Below, piece after piece: positions 55,539-64,000 of a stretch of 64,000 nt of DNA. Position 1 is the stretch's first letter. Each line of letters begins with the position of its first letter. The DNA is from Oncomelania hupensis. Its lineage: Eukaryota > Mollusca > Gastropoda > Littorinimorpha > Pomatiopsidae. Position numbers and translations under genes: made by a program. The notes below the pieces were generated by a model. That model did no database searches. It had not been told where the DNA came from and saw only the letters and a program-made list of their open reading frames with translations. Location: positions 38,133,666 through 38,197,665 of the forward strand of contig CM072519.1 in NCBI GenBank assembly GCA_036898135.1, read 5' to 3'.

Positions 55539-55621
55539 GGACGGGAAAGATGGAGTATGCTGGTTAAACGATCATCTGTGGTGCCCCTACGACCTCCGAG
55601 TTACGGGATAGGATAGGATAT
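55539..55621 (+). mobile_element. 83-bp micro-insertion of family E LINE 3' end
   Basis: It contains GATGGAGTATGCTGGTTAAA, CGATCATCTGTGGTGCCCCT, ACGACCTCCGAGTTACGGG and ATAGGATAGGATA. This is the last stretch of the family E element (compare 7556-7633). It is flanked by the exact 11-bp word TACGTAACAGA (55528-55538 and 55622-55632), a target-site duplication. Confidence 0.88.
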
Positions 55622-55632
55622 TACGTAACAGA

Positions 55633-55875
55633 ATCTTCCATTGAGGTATTTACTCCTCTGTTGGAGATCATCCCCCCCACTGTACATCACCATTACTTGC
55701 AGCCACTCGTAAAATCTGCATTCTCAATGTTCTTTTGAGGGAGTTAGCTCCTGGTGGAATATTATGCATGTGACCCATAAGTTAGTTCTTAAATTTGAAA
55801 GTATTTGTCGTAGGTTTGTTTGTTAGTACATCAGTATTATTGGTCAAAAGTAACACAAGAGGACTGAGAGAAGCA
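55633..55875. other. Unannotated DNA
   Basis: Nothing recognised. Confidence 0.4.
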
Positions 55876-55878
55876 TCC

Positions 55879-55948
<70 letters not shown>
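55879..55948. repeat. (GA)n microsatellite
   Basis: A pure GA tract. Confidence 0.97.
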
Positions 55949-55949
<1 letters not shown>

Positions 55950-55954
<5 letters not shown>

Positions 55955-57535
55955 CCATCTTGAGCAGGGGAGACAATGAGCCAAAAGGGTGAAATGGTTA
56001 TCACATCTCGTCTTCTCTCGTGGGCTAATCTCGTCAAGGCAGACAACTCGCATTGTTTGACTGTCTCGGCGGAAGGGCCATTGCTCGACGGGAAGACTGT
56101 CGTCACTCTCCGCCATACTTCCGGTTTTGTGTCAGCAGGAAAAATTTGGTCGTTATGCGCTCGCGGCGTGAGCCGAAATCTGATCAGCTCTGTTTCGATA
56201 AATCTTGTTCTAATTCCGAATTCTCTCTCTCCACCCCCCTCCTCCCCCCACCCGTTATCGCCCAACTCATCCTCTCACCCCTAAAGCCGTGCAGTTCGTA
56301 CTTGAAGTCACATGTGTGTGTGTGTGTTTTTTTTTCGTAAGAGAAAAAGAGAGGGAGACTAGGAGTGGGAAAGGGCGGGGTGAGAGGGGGGGTGCAGTGG
56401 GGTAGGGGGTTTAAGGGGGGATGGGATCCAGCTTTTGTTGGACACTTTTTGTTAGTATTCAAATGCGGTGATGTTAATGCATGGTGTGACATCATTAAAA
56501 TAGTAATAAATCATCTCCGTTCTCCCCCCCCCCCCCTCCCTCCCAAAAAAAAACAAAGAATTTAGAGGAATTGAAATATTTAAAAAAATTTAAATAATTA
56601 AATTATTTTTTTAAAAAAATTACAAATACATACAAAGAATGAAATAATTACAAAATTGTCTAAACGTGCTCACAGGAATTCAAATTGAATCTGACTTTTT
56701 AACTTCAAGGCTTGATCAAGTACGCAAGTAAGTAAAACTGTTCAAATGAATTTTCGATTGATTTGCTTGTTTGTCCGGGCCTTGGCTTTATTTCTTTGTT
56801 TCTTCCTTTCCCTCTTTTGTTTATAGATCTGTGTGATTTGCCTCTAATAACTATACATTATCTGCATAACTGATTAATCCCATCCGCTGTTGTGCATGAT
56901 TTAATTGCATGCTTTGTGTCTAGCCAGTAAGAAAATCGAAACGCAAAACATGTCCTTTACATAATGCTGCTAATACGCTGTGAAATAGATGAGAGGATTA
57001 GCAGGTAGCGGAGGTGGAGTGTGGTTTCCAGAAGCATCTTCGTCGTTAAGAAACGGCCAACCCTTTACATTTTTTAAAACGGGACAGGGAAAAAGAGTAA
57101 AGCTTGATGATTTAAAATGCGGACGGCGGATCCAGAATTCTATGCCAATCAAAGTGTTCATGTTTGCACAACGACGCGTAGACTGAGACATCAATGAGAC
57201 CCGGGGTTAAATCTTGGAGCAATTGTTCTTGTATTACGCACTAACCAGCTCCGAGAGCTTTTATTCAAGTGGCACAAGATGTCGACATCATAGGACATAA
57301 GACATAAGAAATTGTATTGTCCAAGAACATGTAAAAGTGCTTTCCGACTGTGCAAAAACATTGGAAAATACATTTATGTAAAAGTTTCATATAAAACTAT
57401 CCGGCGATTCCAATAACCCAATTACATTCCACAATAACTTCCTACATTCATTAATGGTAGTGTTAAACGTTCCAACCAACTGAGCCAAACCTGACCATGT
57501 TTACGAACTTTTATTGGATGGACTATCACCTACCC
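55950..57535. other. Unannotated DNA with GC-rich and homopolymer patches
   Basis: A short GT run at about 56310, a G-rich stretch at 56370-56425, a poly-C run at about 56525 and very AT-rich DNA at 56570-56650. No gene recognised. Confidence 0.4.
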
Positions 57536-57544
57536 TTTTGACAG

Positions 57545-58079
57545 TGTTACACGGTTATTTATCAATAGTTGTTTCAGCCCCGATGCTTGTATCTTGATGT
57601 ATGTAATTCGAATTCGTTTATCCACGCAGCCTGTTCATTCAGCAACAAGGCAGGAGTCGTCGTATAAAGTTTTCCAACTTTATTCAGCGAGCATCAACAA
57701 CTGCATACCAAATCGCTTTCCGAAAATCACTACAAAGATCATCCCTACAAGCAGACAGTGCATTACTTATATAGCCTCTCTGCAATCAAAGAAAAAATTC
57801 GAACATTCCAGCATTACGCAATAACACCCTATCAAAATAAAACTCGTCACCGGAACTATGCACTTTTTTACGTCACATAATGTTTACGAATCCATATGAT
57901 TCGACCAGCTTTTACCTGTAAGGTCTAGAAGCTTCGGTTGATAATAAACAAGTAATTCCAGAAAATTCTCAACAATATCGACCGACGAAAATTATCAACA
58001 TTATACAAAGCTCCTTCTAGCAACAGCGCAAAATCAAATCAAAATGATCGGATCTATCGTGCGCGGCTCAAACGTAACA
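57545..58079 (-). repeat. Solo LTR of the Gmr1-like family (diverged)
   Basis: 535 bp starting TGTTACAC and ending AACGTAACA, like the LTRs at 37062 and 42923. Shared internal words in the same order include CAGCCCCGATGCTTG, AATTCGTTTATCCACGCAGCC-like, AAAGTTTTCCAACTTTATTC-like, CATCAACAACTGCATAC, AATATCGAC, ATTATCAAC and GGATCTATCGT. It is about 100 bp shorter and clearly older. The flanks GACAG (57540-57544) and GATAG (58080-58084) differ by one base, consistent with a 5-bp target duplication. No internal sequence is present, so LTR-LTR recombination removed it. Confidence 0.87.
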
Positions 58080-58189
58080 GATAGCATGACTGGGTTATTT
58101 AATCTTCCGCTGAGGCAACATGGTGCGAGGTAGTTAACCATTGTATACAGAATCCTTACAGAAAGACTACTGTCAGAAGAATGGTCTGT

Positions 58190-58262
58190 CGCTTAACAAG
58201 AATCGAACCCAGGTTTTCATGCACTCCGGGCGAGCGAACTCCCGCTTAGCTCCTGACCCGTG
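58190..58262 (-). mobile_element. tRNA-like head, probable SINE or tRNA remnant
   Basis: On the minus strand a near-perfect A box (GAGCTAAGCGGG, 58241-58252) precedes, by about 31 bases, a B box core (GGTTCGATTC, 58200-58209). This is typical RNA polymerase III promoter spacing. The region does not fold convincingly into a full functional tRNA by eye, so a tRNA-derived SINE head or decayed tRNA gene is more likely. Confidence 0.45.
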
Positions 58263-58264
58263 TT

Positions 58265-58730
58265 TGCCTAACTACTGTTGTTGTTTGGCTTTGATGGTAT
58301 CTCCGAGACAATGGATTAAGCCTGGATTCTGTGCAAGGTGTGTGCATGTCTGTATGACTTATGCATGAAGCGCATGGAATGGAGAAGCCTTATCTTTGGC
58401 GTGTTGGTGAGATTGTATTGTGAGGTGGCATTTAAGAAGAGAGGAAGGGAGGTAGGTGAGTAATGGCGGATTAGAGGCTTATATGTTAACAAAGGTGATT
58501 GTGTAAAGCCATCCCATTCCAGTTTTTCCCTCCCTTGTCTAAGACCACTTCGGTTAACAAACGATGAAGGTTTCAATGAAAAAAACAATAACTATACAAT
58601 CCATTGGTGGCGCATTAGCGTGTTTGATCTTTTAATCTTTCACTTCATGACAGGTATTCGTTTCAACGCTTCTGTATAAATTATTGGGGTTTTCTGGCGG
58701 CACGCTACGTTTCTCTCATGTGTGTGTGTG
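58265..58730. other. Unannotated DNA
   Basis: Ordinary sequence up to a short GT run immediately before the next LTR. Confidence 0.4.
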
Positions 58731-58734
58731 TATG

Positions 58735-60266
58735 TGTCACGAATTGGCTAGTATTAACTCTGCTTGTTGACTATTTAGCCATGTGTAGTCTTTGTACCAG
58801 TAGAGAGTCAGTAAATTACACAGCAGACAGCACACTGCGAGCCTGAGCCACACACACAGCGCAGTGACGTCAGCACTTGAGTTTTGAATCGGACCGTTGG
58901 AACCAATGGGAGAGCTTAGGCAAAGCGGTTGGAGCCAGTTTGACTAGGTCCAAACCCCGCACATTTTTGGTCAGTTGGTAGGAATACACCGAAGTGTTAA
59001 CAGCTAGAAAGCTGGCAGAGAAATCTCTACACACTTAGACCAGGAAGCAGGACTTAGAATCTTAGAATTCTATTTAGTCAACACGGGCCTGAACTTGTCA
59101 GACAGGTAAATGAACACCCTTCTGTTTCATCGTGATATATTTATATTATTGTTGAAATTATGTTTGAAGAATTTGCTATGCATAAATGTGAAGTGTTAAT
59201 CCGAATTTGCCGTACCACGTGGAAGAGCCGACCACGAGCCGAAACACGACCGGTTGCGCCGCCATGTTGTATCCCGTACGGAACCACTGTTGTTTAACTT
59301 ATATGTATGTTTGCAGACCAGTGGCTGTACCACTGAATGTTTATATTATTATTAATTCTGTATGTGTATAGTTAGACACGATTGATATTTATGTATGTAT
59401 AGGAATTTAGAGGGAGATTCCAGTGGAACCCGGAAGTAGCAGAATGTTCGTCGCTTATGTATAGAGATGTGGAGCTATCACTGAGGGCTACTTGGCTTTC
59501 AGTGAGACGCTCTGCACAAACCGATTATTCAGGGTTGTGCAGAATTTCGTCTCTTATATTACAGACGGGCAGGCGAGCTATCCCGAGCTATCCCGAGCTA
59601 TCCCGTGCGCACAACTCCACAGAAACGACGAGTTGTCTGCGTAACCTCTACCGCACAGGTCGGAGAGAGTTACCCTGGATCACACCCTATCAGACCCCAC
59701 AGCGTGGCAAGGGAACCCAACTACACAACGACACAGGTGGACCTGAAGCTACCTCACAGAAGGACTTCGACCGCACCACCTAGCAGTTAAGTGTAACAAC
59801 ATAGGTGCACTTAAACTGATCGGAAACAGGACCACAGTAGTCCAACTCTTCAGAAACTGTAAAACGGACCACAGTAGTCCAAATCTACATGAGATATACT
59901 AGCAAGTGCCCGATGAAGATAGAACAGCTGCATAGACTATCAGCGATCGAACTATTAGCATTGAAAGAGACTTTTTAAGTTAGATTAGTACTTAGAGAAT
60001 CTTGTATAGAGTAGAAGAAATAAATGTGTGATTTTAACTGTTATCAAGTGGCTGGACTACATATGATTCATAGCCGTGTGAAAGCTAGTGTGACAGTATT
60101 CTTTTACCATTTTTCTATCTATTTCTGTACCCCAACCTTAACACAGAACGAGCTAAACAAATAAATTTATTAAAGTAATTCATAGGGTGACTTACTAGCA
60201 GTTCCCACCGAATAAACGTGAGGGTCCATAATTCCATTGTGCAGAGCCCATAAACCCCACGTGACA
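58735..60266 (+). repeat. 5' LTR of the second Gmr1-like element
   Basis: 1532 bp, beginning TGTCACG and ending CGTGACA, an inverted terminal repeat. Inside are a CRE core TGACGTCA (58865-58872), a CCAAT box (58903-58907), a triple GAGCTATCCC repeat (about 59576-59605), two copies of the palindromic GGACCACAGTAGTCCA (59829-59844, 59866-59881) and several AATAAA signals (one at 60019-60024). The right limit is supported by the primer site that follows. The left limit rests on the inverted repeat only, as the 3' LTR is not available. A 108-codon frame inside is not convincing as a gene. Confidence 0.8.
58865..58907 (+). promoter_or_regulatory. CRE and CCAAT motifs in the LTR
   Basis: A perfect TGACGTCA and a CCAAT box 30 bp apart lie near the start of the LTR, where an enhancer/promoter is expected. 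Confidence 0.4.
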
Positions 60267-60623
60267 CTTTAATTGGCGAGCCTAGCCAGGATCTGTGTAT
60301 AATAGGAATTGGGTATCACCGGACCTAAGTACAATAAAATTAGATAACAGTAGGAGTAGTAGAATAACTTAGAATACTTGTAACAAGGACTGATCAGTTT
60401 GGGTGCACTATTCTTTAGTTAAAAACTTTTTTGCTTCAAATATTTTTGTGCCTGTATGTTGCATTGTTCTTTTGCAGGTTTTGCTTAAGTAACTGTTGTA
60501 TGCCATTTGACTCTTGTTTTATTCTATTATTGATTGGCTTTGCATTGTTGTTATTGAATTGCAATATTGCTAGTGTTTTGGTATTCCACGTGATTCAGAG
60601 GTTGTTCATAGACACGTTTGACA
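60267..60623 (+). other. 5' leader of the second Gmr1-like element
   Basis: 357 bp between LTR and gag ATG. It holds the primer site and an acceptor-like TTGTTCTTTTGCAG (about 60465-60478), which might allow splicing. No conserved frame. Confidence 0.6.
60274..60293 (+). other. tRNA primer-binding site, arginine-tRNA-like
   Basis: TGGCGAGCCTAGCCAGGATC lies seven bases after the LTR. From memory, animal tRNA-Arg(ACG) ends in the complement of TGGCGAGCC and AGCCAGGA, so all but one inserted T fits. The assignment needs checking against the host tRNA set. Confidence 0.5.
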
Positions 60624-63600
60624 ATGTCGGACCCAGTGGCCTTGAGATTGCGTTTCAAGGAACTAGGAGAAGCTTTACACTTAGCAGGGGCAGACCTAAT
60701 TGCGTATATCAATGCAGAGGTAGAGAAACAGGAGGCTAAGGCAGAGAGAGCAGCAGAAAGGGAGGCGAAGAAACTAGCCTTAGAAGCAGAGCAAAAGAAA
60801 TTAGAATTAGAAGCAGAACAGAAGAAGCTAGCATTAGAAGCAGGGCAGAAGAAATTAGAAGCAGAGCAAAAGAAAGCAGAGTTAGAAGTAGAACAAAAGA
60901 AGGCAGCATTAGCAGCAGAGAGAGAAGCAGAAGTTAGGAGATGGGAGTATGAGAGGGCAGAAAAAGAAAAAGAGCGGGCAGAAAAAGAAAAAGAGAGGGA
61001 AGAAAAGGAAAAAGAAAGACAGCATGAGTTAGAGCTAAGAAGATTGGGATCAGGAGCTTCAAGTTCTTCCTCAACCCCTTCCCACTCAGATCAGCTAGAA
61101 GTAGCATCCAACCCGGTACAAGGAATGTCATTTCCACTGGGAACATTCAATGAAAGAGAAGAAGGTCTAGATCTCTATCTGACTAGGTTTGAGCGTCTAG
61201 CAACAGAGTACAAACTAGATCCCACTCATTGGTCTTTTAAGCTTAGTCAAGGGCTTAGAGGAAAGGCTTATGACATCTACAGTAAGCTACCGACTGACAG
61301 AGTGACTGACTATCACAAGGTAAAAGAGGCACTCCTAACGGGATTCGAACTAACAGGAGAATGCTACCGGCAAAAGTTCCGCACCAATCGGAGAGTGAAA
61401 GGAGAGAGCTATGCGCAGTTCGCGGATCGGTTGTCCACAACGCTGGATAAGTGGATTAGCCAGTCAGCCACGGCTAAGACGTATGATGGACTGACAGAAC
61501 TGTTAGTATGGGAACAGCTACGGGAAACCATGACCCCCGAGCTGAGGACATTCTCAGTAGAGCAGGGCGCGGAAAGACTGGAAGATCTGGTCAAGGTCGC
61601 AGATAGGTACGTGGCCGCCCACGGAGAAGCCAAGAGCTTCAGGCGAGACCTAAAGCCTAACGGGAAAGAGGCACAGAAACGAAGCCCTAACCGGGAAGAG
61701 CGCACCGCGAATAAGCCGAATAACCCCAGACCTGGGCAAAATAAAGGACCCAACACGGAATTCGGGAAAAGAGGTCCTGCAGAACAGAGACGGTATTGTT
61801 CGTTCTGCAATAGAAACAATCACTCCACCGCAGAATGTTTCAAGTTGGCCGCACAACGTAGGGAGGAGCGCGAAAGCCGGCCAGCGCACAGAGGTCTAAC
61901 TCAAAGCAGCGGTAACAAGCCACACACAATCGGAGATCACCCATCGGTGACAGACACGGTCAAGGTCAACGGAAAAGAAGCGAACTGTCTGTATGACACA
62001 GGTCTATCATACGACGCGATAGTTAGCGAATCTCTTGTATCGCGCGCGGACTTGACAGACAAGACAGTCGACTTACAAGGAGCAGACTTGACGAAACCGA
62101 CGACTACTTGCCCAATAGCATGGATCGAAGTAGAGAGTAGGTACGTCACAGGACGAATCCAAGCAGCTGTTTTACAGAAACCCCTGTATGATCTAGTGCT
62201 AGGTTGTAGGTATGTGTTCTTAGGCACGCCCCCTAAAACTGTAGAGATAGCTGCAGTGCAAACCAGGGCCCAAGCTAAAACCCAACCACCCCAGCCCGAG
62301 TTCGCTCCGAATCCAGGACTCGAAGAGATCAAAACAGCACAGAAAGAAGACACCTCGATAGCGAAGTGCTTCCAGAAGCTACCCAAGGCGCACACACCCC
62401 CGCACAAGGGAGACTTCTACATGGAAGAGGGAGTTCTTCATCGACAAGGAGATGGAGATCACACCCAACTAGTACTGCCAGCCACTCTTCGAGCCCAAGT
62501 ACTAGAATTAGGCCACAGCATGCCACTCAGCGGACACATGGGAATTGGAGCCACAGTGCAGAGAATCAGCGCACACTACTATTGGCCAGGAATCACGGAG
62601 GATGTCAAGCGCTACGTGAAATCTTGCCACCAATGTCAACGATATTCCCCGCGACATCACACCGTACCAGTTACCTTAGGACCATCAGTAGTAGTCGGCG
62701 TGCCATTCCAGCAAGTCTCAGTAGACATAGTAGGACCACTGCCCATGACCAAGAAGCGGAACAGATTTCTACTCACACTCGTCGACGCATGTACGATGTG
62801 GTGCGAAGCAGTCCCGTTGCCAGCGATCGACACCAAGAAGATCGCAGATGCACTCATCGCCATCTTTACCAGAGTCGGATTTCCGGACAGCATTAGAACG
62901 GACAACGGATCTCAGTTCACCGGCCGCCTGATGCAAGACGTGTTCGAGTTGATACAAGTTCATCACATTCGCACACCACCATACCACCCAGCCAGCAACG
63001 GACAAGTAGAAAGACTGAACGGAACCCTTCTCACCATCCTCAGGAAAGTCGCCGACGACAATCCAGAAGCGTGGGACACCTACGTGAATGCGGCACTGTT
63101 CGCATACAGAGAAACGCCCCATGCAGCCACAGGCTACACCCCGTCAACTTTGCTTTTCGGCAGACCTCTAGCAGGACCGCTAGAAGCCCTACGCAGAAGT
63201 TGGACGGAAGCCAAGATAGACGACACACCAAGAGGTGCCACCAAGTACGTCGCAGACCTGCAGGAAACCCTCAAAGCAACGTGGAAGAAAGCTGGTGAAG
63301 CACTGAAGAAGGCAAGAGCCCGTCAGGCGAAGTACTACAACCGCCACGCGAAGGACAGAGAACTGCAAGTCGGCGATCAAGTGCTACTCTTACTTCCAAG
63401 TGGAACCAACAAGCTGGACATCGCTTGGAGAGGACCGTACCGGGTGACTGCCAAGAAATCCAAGACAGTCTACCAAGTAGAGGTGAACGGGAGAGCCCGA
63501 TACCACCACATCAATCTCCTTAAGAAGTACACCGACAGACCAGCGACCCCCGGCACACACACCTGGATGGCCATCGCCATCGCGGAAGAAGTTCATCCAC

Positions 63601-64000
63601 AACTACAACAGCATCGCCGGAACACGGAAAATCGCCCCGGACAAAGTAGTATGGACAGCCGAATGCGAGACAGCATTCCAAACACTCAAGGACAGAATGA
63701 CATCGGCGCCAGTACTCCACCTACCCGATTTGACTCAGCCATTCGTTCTTCGCACCGACGCAAGCGACTTAGGCCTCGGAGCAGTACTGCTACAGCGCGA
63801 CCCCAAGAATGCAGAGACGCTATTCCCTGTCGCCTACGCCAGCAGAAAATTGAGACCCGCCGAGACCCACTACGCCACGTCGGAGAAAGAATGTCTTGGA
63901 CTAGTCTGGGCCATACAGAAATTCCAACTCTACCTGTATGGGACCCACTTCACAGTTCAGGTGGACCACCAACCACTATCGTTCCTGGCAGCCTCCAAAT
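60624..64000 (+). pseudogene. Gag-protease-integrase-RNase H polyprotein lacking reverse transcriptase
   Basis: The frame from ATG 60624 stays open past the window end, but its meaning changes near 63.6 kb. Domains: a long Glu/Lys/Ala coiled coil (about residues 30-135) with repeated LEAEQKK words; gag core (about 170-340); zinc knuckle Cys392, Cys395, His400, Cys405; protease DTG at 458-460; integrase zinc finger His631, His638, Cys668, Cys671; integrase core Asp701, Asp760, Glu796 with 35 residues between the last two; GPY motif at 937-939. RNase H then appears in the +1 frame from about 63622 (APVLHLPDL, RTDASDLGLGA with Asp at 63757, SEKECLGLVWA, VDHQPLSFL). No RT motif lies between. This copy cannot reverse transcribe its own RNA, though gag and integrase are intact. 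Confidence 0.88.

Larger units (their letters stand above)
58735..64000 (+). mobile_element. Second Gmr1-like Ty3/gypsy element, RT-deleted, cut by window end
   Basis: A plus-strand element with a long 5' LTR (58735-60266), primer site, leader and gag-pol. It shows gag, zinc knuckle, DTG protease, integrase and then RNase H. From the GPY module to the first RNase H aspartate the distance is 331 nt, against 1263 nt in the complete element. About 930 nt with the reverse transcriptase are therefore missing, and the frame changes by this non-multiple of three. Integrase-before-RNase H order again indicates a Gmr1-like arrangement. LTR, primer site and protein sequence differ clearly from the 37-43 kb family. 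The 3' LTR lies outside the window. Confidence 0.88.

Noticed and set aside
59457..59783. 108-codon frame inside the long LTR
   Set aside because: No recognisable domain, no start context, and part is made by the triplicated GAGCTATCCC repeat.
63590..63640. Programmed frameshift between integrase and RNase H in the second element
   Set aside because: The whole RT segment is missing at the same place, so a deletion explains the frame change better.

Overview
This is an animal nuclear-genome window, most likely from a mollusc or another lophotrochozoan. The organism is inferred from the repeat content, because no host gene can be identified. There are no operons, rRNA, CRISPR or prokaryotic-style genes. 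Nearly everything recognisable is a transposable element or a simple repeat. Microsatellite tracts (CT/GA, CA, TTC, ATT, ATCT and compound ones) add up to roughly 4% of the window by my own count.

The centrepiece is a complete, apparently intact LTR retrotransposon at 37062-43560 on the minus strand. It has two 638-bp LTRs that look identical by eye, a 5-bp target duplication (GAGAG), a candidate primer site, a polypurine tract and one unbroken 1488-codon gag-pol frame. Its sequence motifs are Ty3/gypsy, but the domain order is gag, protease, integrase, reverse transcriptase, RNase H. Integrase comes before RT, as in Ty1/copia. This is the arrangement of the Gmr1-like group of Ty3 elements. 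Just upstream of its gag start is a cluster of four perfect three-subsite heat-shock-element matches (TTCnnGAAnnTTC), which raises the idea of a stress-responsive element. A diverged solo LTR of the same family lies at 57545-58079.

A second, unrelated Gmr1-type element starts at 58735 on the plus strand and runs off the window. It has a 1532-bp 5' LTR, a primer site resembling an arginine-tRNA complement, then gag, a DTG protease and an integrase. RNase H follows directly, in another frame. About 930 nt containing the RT have been lost, but integrase-before-RNase H is still visible.

Two non-LTR retrotransposon families are scattered through the window. Family E (apurinic-type endonuclease plus RT, GGATA-type 3' tail) has a near full-length copy at 23496-26836 with a 9-bp target duplication, a 5'-inverted (twin-primed) copy at 5075-7633, an internally deleted copy at 29562-30802, a short fragment near 13.8 kb and an 83-bp micro-insertion at 55539-55621. 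Family A is seen as 5'-truncated 3' ends at 27935-28512, 33383-34083, 35445-35986 (minus), 23016-23206 and a 57-bp micro-insertion at 9211-9267. Several have exact 11-15 bp target duplications.

Other structures are a foldback element with about 370-bp AT-rich arms (2370-3745), a degenerate tandem array of about 140-bp units (9525-10250), tRNA-like SINE heads near 53.7 and 58.2 kb, and a possible host exon at 22566-22663 with good splice signals. The remaining stretches hold no gene I can support.
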